DNA from: CAYNFR01 sp964396595
GTDB lineage: Bacteria > Bacteroidota > Bacteroidia > Chitinophagales > Saprospiraceae
Direction: 5' to 3'
Length of the DNA stretch: 64,000 nt
Assembly (NCBI GenBank): GCA_964396595.1
Contig: CAYNFR010000001.1
Span: 186,001-250,000, forward strand
Below the pieces are notes generated by a model. It made no database searches. It saw only the letters and a list, made by a program, of their open reading frames with translations, and was not told the origin of the DNA. Position numbers and translations under genes: made by a program. Positions 34,478 through 42,720 of this stretch are shown in pieces; the stretch's first letter is position 1, and each line of letters begins with the position of its first letter.

Positions 34478-35734
34478 TTAAGTTTTTTTTTCGTCAAATG
34501 AATGAACCTTGCAGGTAATCACCGCGATATCATCTGTTATTTCTTCTTCTCCTCGGTAATCATCAATTTTTTTCATCAAGGCATTGTTAAAGGCTTCTAC
34601 CCCTAGATTGCCATTCTCTAGGACAAACGCCTCTATACTTTCGTCAGCAAAATATTCTTGATTTTTATTCTTTAGATCGGGTAAGCCATCTGTAAAACAC
34701 ATGATTAATGCACCATCCGACAGCGGGACTACCTCTTCATTTATCTCCGGCAATCTTTCAAATGCACCGATAACCGTACTCCCCTGATCGAGTCTTCTTA
34801 TTGCGCCATCCTGATACAGCACGGGTGGATAATGCCCGGAGTTAATGTACTTAAGTATTTTGCGATCGAGGTTGACCTCTCCGATAAAAAACGTAATAAA
34901 CTTGTCACTTTTCGTAACCCGATAAACGGTCTGGTTTAAGGCGAATATAAAGGTCTCAAGATCTCGATACTGATAGATCAGACTCTGGATCATTGCTTGA
35001 AAATTGGCCATAAGCAATGCGGCAGCGACACCTTTGCCGGAAATATCTGCTATACAAAACAAAAACCGATTTTTATCAAAGTCTATGAAGTCAAGATAAT
35101 CACCCCCGACTGTCGAATGCGGTTTATAAATAAAGTCCAGTTCATATCGATCGTTTTTAGGCAATCCGTCGGGAATCAACATCTTTTGAACCTTGCTTGC
35201 TAGTTCCATTTCTTTGCCAAAACTCTCCTGCTCGAGTTGTTTTTTGAACAGTCTCTTATTTTCGATAGCGACAGCCACAACATTCGTAATGGTCGTTATA
35301 AATTGTATTTTGTTATACAGATCATCTTTATCCTTAATGCCACCTATAAGCGAGTAGGCTATTGGTTTGTCTTTGTGAAATACCGGAATAATGATGTCGA
35401 AGGCGTGTAAAATTTGATGATCATCAGACTTAATAGTGTGTAAGCGTTTATTCTTAAGCAATTCTCCGATGATAACTTTAATTTCCTCTGAAGTAAAACT
35501 CGCGTTAATGTCTGCCGCAATAAACCATTGATCGTACCGCTCTTCTGAGAGAAACAAAGCCATTTTGACAATACCCATTTCCCAACTGAGAAACGAGCGG
35601 TACATATTGTATAGACCTTCGGCGGCGATATTGTCATTGATCGCTTGGGTAATAGTCAGCAAGCTCTTTATCTGCAGTTCTTTGAGACTGAGCTCCTTTT
35701 CGAGTTTATCCAATAATTCTAATTCACGACTCAT
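34478..35734 (-). CDS. GAF-like sensor with PPM/SpoIIE-type serine phosphatase (RsbU-like)
   Basis: Cytoplasmic signalling protein of 418 residues. A short coiled-coil N-terminus is followed by a GAF-like domain (about 30-165) and a linking helix (KKQLEQESFGKEMELASKVQKMLIPDGLP). A SpoIIE/RsbU phosphatase domain (about 195-410) shows the metal-binding motifs STVGGDYLDFIDF, FCIADISGKGVAAALLMANFQAMI, LKYINSGHYPPVLY, LIMCFTDGLPDL and ITDDIAVITCKV. RsbU-type enzymes dephosphorylate anti-sigma antagonists in partner-switching. No STAS or anti-sigma kinase gene is nearby, so the target is unknown. Confidence 0.88.
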   Translation of the reverse strand: MSRELELLDKLEKELSLKELQIKSLLTITQAINDNIAAEGLYNMYRSFLSWEMGIVKMALFLSEERYDQWFIAADINASFTSEEIKVIIGELLKNKRLHTIKSDDHQILHAFDIIIPVFHKDKPIAYSLIGGIKDKDDLYNKIQFITTITNVVAVAIENKRLFKKQLEQESFGKEMELASKVQKMLIPDGLPKNDRYELDFIYKPHSTVGGDYLDFIDFDKNRFLFCIADISGKGVAAALLMANFQAMIQSLIYQYRDLETFIFALNQTVYRVTKSDKFITFFIGEVNLDRKILKYINSGHYPPVLYQDGAIRRLDQGSTVIGAFERLPEINEEVVPLSDGALIMCFTDGLPDLKNKNQEYFADESIEAFVLENGNLGVEAFNNALMKKIDDYRGEEEITDDIAVITCKVHSFDEKKT

Positions 35735-35987
35735 TCAGTACTTGCTAGATAATTAATCGACACGTAATACATCTTAACGCTTCGAGAATACTCGATGTTA
35801 CCTCTCTCAGAAAGTGAAGTTAATGACAACGCCTCTCTTAAAGAGCCTCTCAATCAAACAAAATATGGATGATCCGCACTTTATGACCTAATTCTCTTAT
35901 TAAATAGGCCTTTAAGAACAATATTGGCCGACGGCCAAAGTTCTTTGTGATTTAATCATCGCTTATCTTCACCCTTAAACTATTGCC

Positions 35988-37241
35988 ATGAAACGACTTC
36001 TATTTGTCTTTATAGTCATTCATTCTATCCTCGGGGCTAACGCCCAATTTCTAGAAATGGGTGATCCTTCCGAATTGGGTATGAATGTCCGGAGGCTAGA
36101 GCATCTCACCCGCGTAATGAATGAATATGTAGATGCCGGCAAACTCCCTGGTGCTGAATTACTGATAGCTCGAGGCGGCAAAATAGCCTATTGGGAGACT
36201 TTCGGCTACATTGATGTCGAAGCAAGAAAGCCATTGCAAAAAAACTCAGTTTACCGCATAGCTTCCCAGACCAAGGCTATCGTTAGCGCGGGAATTCTGA
36301 TCTTGCAGGAAGAAGGCAAACTTCTGATAACAGATCCTGTGGGTAAATACATTCCTGAGTTTATGAATACAACAGTAGCCGTCCAGAATGAAAATGGTTA
36401 TGACCTTGTAAAAGCGAATAGACCCATTACGATAAGAGATCTATTGACACATACTGCGGGTATAGGCTATGGTCATGGTGTTGCTGCCGACCGGTGGGCA
36501 GAAGCCGGTATTCAAGGGTGGTATTTTGCTGATAGAGAAGAGCCCATTCTAGAGACCATTAAGAAAATAGCTGCTCTACCTATGGATGCACAGCCCGGAG
36601 AAAGATTCGTCTATGGATACGCCACAGATATACTGGGAGCGGTTATAGAAGTGGTATCAGGTTCATCATTAGCAGAATTTCTCAAACAGCAGATTTTAGA
36701 CCCGCTGGAAATGCGCAATACTTTCTTTTATCTACCTACTCATATGCGTGATAAATTAACAATCGTTTACTCCCTCGAAGATGATAAGCTTTTACGGGCT
36801 AAGTCAGGTTCGGGCATGATTACACAAGGTGATTATGTTGATGGTCCGCGAAGAAGTTATTCCGGGGGAGCAGGTCTACTAAGTACCGCTATTGATTATG
36901 CCCAATTTCTTCAGGCGGTATTAAACGATGGACTATGGAAGGAACACCGTTTTTTATCCCGTAAAAGCATCGAATTAATGACCGCCAATCATCTCAATGA
37001 AATCCCTACATGGACGCTTGGCACAGGGTTTGGCCTCGGTTTTTCAGTCAATCTGGACCTTGGTAAGCGAGGCACACTCGGCAGTGTTGGAGAATACGGC
37101 TGGGGTGGCGCATATCATTCTAGCTACTGGGTAGATCCTGCCGAGGACTTGGTCGTAGTTTATTTCACGCAATTAATCCCTGCTGGCAACATAGATGATC
37201 ATGCCAAGATCCGTGCCCTGATTTATCAGGCCCTGGAGTGA
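35988..37241 (+). CDS. exported serine hydrolase (beta-lactamase family)
   Basis: Class C beta-lactamase/DD-peptidase/esterase fold, 417 residues, with signal peptide MKRLLFVFIVIHSILGANAQ. The SxxK motif is SQTK (S93-K96) in YRIASQTKAIVSAGILILQEEGKL. The second motif region is FVYGYATDILGAVIEVVSG. DLLTHTAGIGYGHG and WGGAYHSSYWVDP are further family blocks. EstB-like esterase or peptidase activity is plausible; true beta-lactamase activity is not indicated. An inverted repeat TTGGCC-GAC-GGCCAA lies 50 bp upstream (35924-35938). It converges with the sulfatase gene 19 bp away. Confidence 0.85.
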   Translation: MKRLLFVFIVIHSILGANAQFLEMGDPSELGMNVRRLEHLTRVMNEYVDAGKLPGAELLIARGGKIAYWETFGYIDVEARKPLQKNSVYRIASQTKAIVSAGILILQEEGKLLITDPVGKYIPEFMNTTVAVQNENGYDLVKANRPITIRDLLTHTAGIGYGHGVAADRWAEAGIQGWYFADREEPILETIKKIAALPMDAQPGERFVYGYATDILGAVIEVVSGSSLAEFLKQQILDPLEMRNTFFYLPTHMRDKLTIVYSLEDDKLLRAKSGSGMITQGDYVDGPRRSYSGGAGLLSTAIDYAQFLQAVLNDGLWKEHRFLSRKSIELMTANHLNEIPTWTLGTGFGLGFSVNLDLGKRGTLGSVGEYGWGGAYHSSYWVDPAEDLVVVYFTQLIPAGNIDDHAKIRALIYQALE

Positions 37242-37260
37242 TGGCGGGTAATTATTCAGC

Positions 37261-38802
37261 TTAATTTACACCCACATCGTCGAGCACAGGAAATCGCCAA
37301 CGAGGGTTATCACTAGGCACATGTTCTCGGGTCATAATCTGCCGAGCATATTCGATAAGATCCGGTCGGGATGCGGAGAGATCCACTTGCTCCTGAGGGT
37401 CGGTAGAAAGATTATACAGGTAGAGGGTCGTGTCTCCTTGAGATTTAAGATGCTGACCATATACCTTCCAGTCACCCATACGCAGAGCGTGTTGTCCTCC
37501 GCTCTCGGGGAACTCCCAGTAAAGGTATTCATGCTTGTCTTGTACCCCTGTGTTCGTCATTAGAGGATATAGACTTATACCGTCACTAGGAGGCGCATCT
37601 GAGCCGATCACGTCCATGCAAGTTGCCAGCAGATCCTGCATTGATGCTATATGATCTGTAAGCTGTCCGGCGGCTATTCTGTCGGGCCATCGCGCAATAA
37701 AAGGAACTCTTATCCCTCCTTCTCGCAGGTAACCCTTGCCCCAGCCATTATTATTCTTAAATATAGCACCACTATTAAACCATTCCGGATCTAATCCGGG
37801 AGATGTGCTAAAACCATTGTCAGACGTAAAAATGATCAAGGTCTTGTCAGAAAGGCCTAGTGACTCTAGGGTCTTCATCAATTGCCCTACTTGTTCATCC
37901 ATATAGCTGATCATGGCGGCATATGTCGCTCTGGGATATCGTGAGGGGAAATAACCATATCCGGCTGATCTGGTAGTGTAGGGCTCTTCGTCACCAAATT
38001 TTTCTACATAATAATCCACCCATCGTTGTGGTGCCTGAAGTGGCAAATGCGGAATGGGTGTCGCCCAATAAAGGAAAAAAGGACTTTTATGAACTTGCTT
38101 AACCCAGCTGTTGAGTTCTTCGTACATAAGTTCAGGGGCATAATCCCCTTTATTAAACATACTGTAACTATCAATGTCCAACGAGTCCAGACCTTGGGGC
38201 AGTTTTGTCCCAGGTGCTATAGTGTCATTGTTAAGGAAGACTCTCTCTTCATTTTTCCACAGATGTAATGGGCGATAGGTGTGTGCTTGACGCTGACAAT
38301 TATATCCATAGAAAAAATCAAAACCTTGCTTGTTTGGTGTGCTTTCTGAGCCGGGATATCCGAGTCCCCATTTGCCTATTAAAGCAGTGGAATACCCTTT
38401 CTCTTTTAACAACTCTGCTATCGTCACTTCAGAAGCGGGCATTACTTCTTGCCCTTCGAGTCCCGGATCATGTGCCATCGCTTTATAATCCCACACATTG
38501 CCCCTGTATCCGGCCTCATCATTTCCCCTCACTGACACATGCCCTGAGTGCTTGCCGGTGAGCAATATGGCTCTTGATGGGGCGCATACAGGTGATCCTG
38601 TATAAAACTGTGTAAAACGCATACCCTCTGCAGCCAATCTGTCAATATTGGGTGTCTCAATCTTCGTCTGTCCATAACTGGCTATCTCACCATACCCTAA
38701 ATCATCAGCATATATCAGAATGATATTGGGTCGAGAGTCTGAAAGAGACTTTTTGTGGCTACAGCCTAAGAGTATTAGCAGTACGGGGAGATAAAACTTC
38801 AT
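37261..38802 (-). CDS. sulfatase family lipoprotein (type I, Cys formylglycine site)
   Basis: Exported sulfate ester hydrolase of about 513 residues. ATG 38802 is preferred over a TTG three codons earlier because it starts a lipoprotein signal with LLGC (C14). The alkaline-phosphatase-superfamily metal site begins IILIYADDLGYG. The active-site signature PVCAPSRAILLTGKH has the Cys that is converted to formylglycine, so a maturing enzyme is required elsewhere. IGKWGLGYPG, TPIPHLPLQAPQRW and IFTSDNGFSTSPG complete the site. It would desulfate polysaccharides or sulfolipids. No glycoside hydrolase or SusCD pair is adjacent. S1 family certain, substrate open. Confidence 0.9.
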   Translation of the reverse strand: MKFYLPVLLILLGCSHKKSLSDSRPNIILIYADDLGYGEIASYGQTKIETPNIDRLAAEGMRFTQFYTGSPVCAPSRAILLTGKHSGHVSVRGNDEAGYRGNVWDYKAMAHDPGLEGQEVMPASEVTIAELLKEKGYSTALIGKWGLGYPGSESTPNKQGFDFFYGYNCQRQAHTYRPLHLWKNEERVFLNNDTIAPGTKLPQGLDSLDIDSYSMFNKGDYAPELMYEELNSWVKQVHKSPFFLYWATPIPHLPLQAPQRWVDYYVEKFGDEEPYTTRSAGYGYFPSRYPRATYAAMISYMDEQVGQLMKTLESLGLSDKTLIIFTSDNGFSTSPGLDPEWFNSGAIFKNNNGWGKGYLREGGIRVPFIARWPDRIAAGQLTDHIASMQDLLATCMDVIGSDAPPSDGISLYPLMTNTGVQDKHEYLYWEFPESGGQHALRMGDWKVYGQHLKSQGDTTLYLYNLSTDPQEQVDLSASRPDLIEYARQIMTREHVPSDNPRWRFPVLDDVGVN

Positions 38803-38905
38803 ACCGCACAAATTAAATATTTTTACCTATGTGAATAACAAATGAGTATAATTAGTCTATAGGCTGATGGATATCATGTTATCTTTTAGAATTATTGCTC
38901 ATCTT

Positions 38906-38913
38906 TAGGTTTG
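38906..38913 (+). promoter_or_regulatory. putative promoter of ppk2
   Basis: TAGGTTTG (exact TAnnTTTG) lies 15 nt before the ATG at 38929, with TTTT at 38884-38887 (one off TTTG) 18 nt upstream. The box covers the TTG at 38911, so that codon cannot be the start if this promoter is used. Confidence 0.45.
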
Positions 38914-38928
38914 CGACAAATCAATATT

Positions 38929-40062
38929 ATGGAGAAAAATGGACAGGAGAGCTCATCTCCACAACACAATTCACACCGAAAAGCATCAGAAGGAGATGTT
39001 ATCCTGGGCAAAACTTCCGAAGAGCAAAGATCTGATACCGTATCGCGAAAAGTATCGGCTAAAATGAACCACGCAGCTGCCGAGTTGCTCGACAAAATGT
39101 CTCGCAGCAAAAACAAGCGTACTACGGTTAAGAAGTTTTTACAAAAAATGAACACTACTGATAGAAAACTCCTGCTGGAGGTGCTGCTTGACGACAACAA
39201 AACGTCAGATGCAAGACGCCCTGATCTTATCAAATCTGACGACTGGAGTCAGGGAGGATATCCGTATAGATACTTAATGTCCCGAAAGAATTATGAATTC
39301 CAAAAATACAATTTACAAGTCGAGCTATTGAAACTTCAGGCTTGGTTAAAGGAAACAGGTAACCGTATTATCATCATATTTGAAGGGAGAGATGCCGCAG
39401 GAAAAGGTGGTACTATCAAGAGATTTATGGAGCACTTGAACCCCCGAGGCGCCAAAGTCGTCGCCCTCGAAAAACCTACTGATGAAGAAAGAGGCCAATG
39501 GTATTTTCAACGCTATGTTAAACACCTTCCTTCACTGGGAGAAATTATTTTATTCGATCGATCATGGTATAACCGTGCCGGGGTAGAACATGTCATGAGT
39601 TTTTGTACACAAGACGAATACCGTGAATTCATGCGCCAGACACCTGAATTTGAGAGAAGCATTGTGAGGAGTGGGATTTACATGTTTAAGTTTTGGTTCT
39701 CTGTCAGTCGGGAAGAACAAAAAAGAAGATTTTTAGACAGAGAAACTCATCCACTGAAACAATGGAAGTTATCTCCCGTTGATAAAGCCTCATTGGATAA
39801 ATGGGACGAATATACTGAAGCAAAAGAGAAAATGTTCTTTCATACCGACACCTCCCATGCGCCATGGACTGTTATTAAGTCGGATTGTAAAAAACGTGCA
39901 AGATTAAACGCCATTCGCCACGTACTTAATAAAATCCCTTACGCCAATAAAGATCATGATAGTATTGGCCAGTTAGATCATTTGATTGTCGGAAGATATA
40001 ATTTGCTGTATGAGAATGGCGAAAAATATGTTAAAAATAACGGCCTGGTGTCTCCGGATTAA
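38929..40062 (+). CDS. ppk2: polyphosphate kinase 2 family protein
   Basis: Transfers phosphate between polyphosphate and nucleotides. About 377 residues from the ATG, with a charged ~90-residue N-terminal extension before the core. Walker A-like GRDAAGKGG is at about 153-161, the lid module is RGAKVVALEKPTDEERGQWYFQRYVKHLP, and Walker B-like ILFDRSWYNRAGVEHVM follows. FWFSVSREEQKRRFLDRETHPLKQWKLSPVD is the typical C-terminal block. Subclass (ADP- or GDP-specific, or AMP-phosphorylating) cannot be told by eye. The upstream TTG start is rejected because it lies in the promoter. Monocistronic. Confidence 0.92.
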   Translation: MEKNGQESSSPQHNSHRKASEGDVILGKTSEEQRSDTVSRKVSAKMNHAAAELLDKMSRSKNKRTTVKKFLQKMNTTDRKLLLEVLLDDNKTSDARRPDLIKSDDWSQGGYPYRYLMSRKNYEFQKYNLQVELLKLQAWLKETGNRIIIIFEGRDAAGKGGTIKRFMEHLNPRGAKVVALEKPTDEERGQWYFQRYVKHLPSLGEIILFDRSWYNRAGVEHVMSFCTQDEYREFMRQTPEFERSIVRSGIYMFKFWFSVSREEQKRRFLDRETHPLKQWKLSPVDKASLDKWDEYTEAKEKMFFHTDTSHAPWTVIKSDCKKRARLNAIRHVLNKIPYANKDHDSIGQLDHLIVGRYNLLYENGEKYVKNNGLVSPD

Positions 40063-40075
40063 TTGTTGCGTTGTT

Positions 40076-40129
40076 GAATTGCACAACTGCGGAATTGGGG
40101 AATTGGGGAATTGCACAACTACGGAATTG
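40076..40129. repeat. short direct repeats in the ppk2/cytochrome gap
   Basis: Two 22-bp copies (40076-40097 and 40108-40129) differ at one base. They are linked by further GGAATTGG-type units, giving a 54-bp tract built on a GGAATTG/GCACAACT theme. It lies between convergent genes. It looks like a minisatellite-type or dispersed repeat. Not protein-coding by any other sign. Confidence 0.7.
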
Positions 40130-40203
40130 ATTCACTAAGCTAGGATTACCCGAGTCAAAAAAGTTGTTCACTGATAAAATTAATTCTAGATTGATGCTAC
40201 AAC

Positions 40204-41274
40204 TTACAATTCCATCCGCGCTATCCACTCAGATATTAGCGCCACCCCCTCTTGATGTACCAGCTGACGACCTAGCTCCGGCATCATCGCGCCAGGATCG
40301 GTACTTTTCATGCGATAGATCATGATCGATTCGTCAGGATTGCCGGGTACTATCGAGTAGGTATGACCACCGGTACCTTGGCCGGCGGACACGGTGGGTT
40401 TAAAAATACCCAAAGACAGACCGATATCCACATCAGTCGTGAGGTTTAATCCGGAAGTGTTAGCTGCTCCTTTCGGATTGTGACAATGTCCACAGTTTAT
40501 ATCAAGGTAAGCCATCGCACGACGATCCAAGGACTCTGCTTGATTATTCCATTGAGCAACATGTGCTATACGATCCATTTCCGGCATTCCGTTAAGATAG
40601 CCCAGCTCTGACCACTTGATTAATTGATTTTTATCCCCGTCGGCATAAGCAAATGCTTTGTTGAGATTTCGCGCCTTCGGCCCGATGGGCATTTGTTTGT
40701 TGTCATAGGCATGACAGCCTTTGCATTGGTTTTTGTTGGGAATGATATAATTAGTGGTGACGGTCTCACCGGATTCAGCGATCCATGCCATTTCTTGAAT
40801 ATCGCCTATCGTCTCATAGACAGCATCGGATTGGTCATCTTTCCATATATAACCATAAGCATCCCACTCTTCTCCCTTATTGATGAGCAATCTTGTTTCG
40901 ATAATCTTCCTGCCCAAGCTATGATCGCGTTCGTCATTATTATAAAAGAAGTTCTTAATCAATACGGTCCCTTCCGGAAAATCCAAAACATGCTCTTCTG
41001 TATAGCGGGCGGAGCTACCTTCCGGCATCCAGACAAATCTAAGTTTATGCGCGTAGTCGCTAAACAAGGGACTGGAAAGATCATAAGGAACGACTCCCTG
41101 CGAAGGATTCAGATCTGCTATATTGCCTGTAAAGAACTGATATTGAGATAATAATTTATGAGGTGTCTGTGCTACATTGACGCCGCTAGAATTCCGCTCT
41201 ATACAGCTTGTACATATTGTGGCAAGCAGCAATATAACTATTCCTAAGAAGCTAGTTAAGTAGTTGAATGACAT
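40204..41274 (-). CDS. SO2930-type (HNE_0200 family) diheme c-type cytochrome
   Basis: Exported heme protein of 356 residues with an N-terminal signal and cysteines that may be lipidated (ICTSC, C21/C24). Two heme motifs are visible: CKGCH in NQCKGCHAYDNKQMPIGPKARN, and CGHCH in LDINCGHCHNPKGAANTSGL. C-terminal ESIMIYRMKSTDPGAMMPELGR resembles the distal Met ligand region of such cytochromes. This family (TIGR03806) regularly occurs with the beta-helix family TIGR03805, here its upstream partner with 6 bp between. The joint function is unknown; an extracytoplasmic redox role is inferred from the hemes. Confidence 0.85.
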   Translation of the reverse strand: MSFNYLTSFLGIVILLLATICTSCIERNSSGVNVAQTPHKLLSQYQFFTGNIADLNPSQGVVPYDLSSPLFSDYAHKLRFVWMPEGSSARYTEEHVLDFPEGTVLIKNFFYNNDERDHSLGRKIIETRLLINKGEEWDAYGYIWKDDQSDAVYETIGDIQEMAWIAESGETVTTNYIIPNKNQCKGCHAYDNKQMPIGPKARNLNKAFAYADGDKNQLIKWSELGYLNGMPEMDRIAHVAQWNNQAESLDRRAMAYLDINCGHCHNPKGAANTSGLNLTTDVDIGLSLGIFKPTVSAGQGTGGHTYSIVPGNPDESIMIYRMKSTDPGAMMPELGRQLVHQEGVALISEWIARMEL

Positions 41275-41280
41275 AATGTT

Positions 41281-42543
41281 TTACTCCTTATTGGCGGTCA
41301 GCCATTGATCATGATCAGTCGTGTCGAAGGTCGAAAGAGAACAATCAAAGCGAGACATATCATTATCCTTATTCTTCATAATCGCTTCCGGGCTTATGCC
41401 CAAGTGCGCGTTGAGGTTAAGAAAACTTACCTCGCCATTGTTTCTAAAGCAATAATTACCCGGAGATAAAGAATTGTCGGAAATTACTGGGTTGAATATC
41501 CCGTCTGTCAAGATATCCACAGGCGTGCCTGATCTGAGAAAGCTCAATAATTGCCCTAAGTCTGAGGACATATCCACCGGGCCGTTGCCAGGTGTGATGA
41601 TATTGTCATGGACATGAATGTTCGAACAATAAGGGTCAAAATCTTCTGATTCAAAGGGCAATCCGGTAAAATACCAGCTATTTACAGCCACACCTAGTGT
41701 GTTATGGCCTATAATTTTGTTATTATAAGCTTCAATATTGGAGTGAGACATCAGTATCATACCTGATCCCGGCGGTATACTAGAAACCACCATTCCTTTC
41801 GGGGCATAATTCTCGCCATTATTATCTTCCATCACATTGTCATAAAACTTGATTCTATCACCATTTGCCTGCGGCAAGTCTGGCATATCAAAAATCAGCA
41901 TTCCGCCCGCATTGTGTTTTGCGATATTTCCATACACCTCACCGTTGATCGTGTTTTCTATTTCAAGCCCGGCGACATTGTTATGGACATAATTATTCCT
42001 CACCACGACATTTTGTGATTGACCGACATAAATTCCTGCATCCATAGCATATGAAGCTTCACAGTTTTCCATCAATACATTCTTGCTGCTCACGGGATAA
42101 AGGCCATAAGCACCATTAGTCGACAGCTTTCCACCGGTCCATGTCGTCTCGATATCTCTGATAATTACATTAGTACATTCTTGTACCTTAAGTGCATCCC
42201 CTTTGCTATCCGCAATAGTAAATCCTTCTAGTGTAATGCCTTTGACATTCTTTACTAACATCCCTTCTGCGCCTTCTATTTGGCCCTTAAATGAAAGAAT
42301 GGTCTTGCCTTTTCCAGCTCCTTTGATGGTGATATCCGGAGTGTCATTGAGGGAAACACTTCTTTTGAACTCAAACTTTCCAGAGGGGAGGATGATCGTT
42401 TGACCGGCTTGGGCATCGATCAATTTTCGCTGAAGCTCAGCGACTACGTCATCACCTGAAATACTGATGGTGTGTGACTCTGTTTGTTTACAAGCTGACA
42501 GCATAATAAGAAGGAAAAGAACGAAAGCATACTTAGTGGTCAT
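41281..42543 (-). CDS. parallel beta-helix lipoprotein (TIGR03805 type)
   Basis: Lipoprotein of 420 residues with lipobox LSAC (C18). The mature part is a right-handed parallel beta-helix. It shows repeated short rungs with Asn/Gly turns, as in ITLEGFTIADSKGDALKVQECTNVIIRDIETTW, YVGQSQNVVVRNNYVHNNVAGLEIENTINGEVYGNIAKHNAGG and NIHVHDNIITPGNG. Beta-helix proteins often bind or cleave carbohydrate, but no catalytic residues can be assigned. It is the first gene of a two-gene unit with the diheme cytochrome, a pairing seen across several phyla and still without a known job. Confidence 0.85.
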   Translation of the reverse strand: MTTKYAFVLFLLIMLSACKQTESHTISISGDDVVAELQRKLIDAQAGQTIILPSGKFEFKRSVSLNDTPDITIKGAGKGKTILSFKGQIEGAEGMLVKNVKGITLEGFTIADSKGDALKVQECTNVIIRDIETTWTGGKLSTNGAYGLYPVSSKNVLMENCEASYAMDAGIYVGQSQNVVVRNNYVHNNVAGLEIENTINGEVYGNIAKHNAGGMLIFDMPDLPQANGDRIKFYDNVMEDNNGENYAPKGMVVSSIPPGSGMILMSHSNIEAYNNKIIGHNTLGVAVNSWYFTGLPFESEDFDPYCSNIHVHDNIITPGNGPVDMSSDLGQLLSFLRSGTPVDILTDGIFNPVISDNSLSPGNYCFRNNGEVSFLNLNAHLGISPEAIMKNKDNDMSRFDCSLSTFDTTDHDQWLTANKE

Positions 42544-42624
42544 GGCCTAAGGATTATTAATGTGATAACCAAATATACTTTGAAATACGAATCTGTTCTT
42601 CAGAAGTGATCACTTATTTTGGAA

Positions 42625-42665
42625 AATAAAAAACGCCCTGCCAAAATTTCTCTAGCAGGACGCCT
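42625..42665 (-). terminator. Rho-independent terminator of the htrA-type gene
   Basis: On the minus strand, arm CGTCCTGC (42662-42655) pairs with GCAGGGCG (42641-42634) with one G-T pair. The hairpin is followed by TTTTTTATT (42633-42625). It lies about 60-95 bp after the protease stop and separates it from the beta-helix gene. Confidence 0.82.
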
Positions 42666-42720
42666 CAAAACAAAACGAAAAACCAACTTTCCTTTATTAA
42701 CGCTTGAAAACAGTTTTCTG

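Noticed and set aside
38911..38928. TTG start of ppk2 at 38911
   Set aside because: An exact -7 promoter box covers this codon, and an ATG follows 18 bp later.
40031..40228. Open frame across the short repeats between ppk2 and the cytochrome gene
   Set aside because: Its coding look comes from the repeat tract; it overlaps both neighbouring genes and has no start context or domain.
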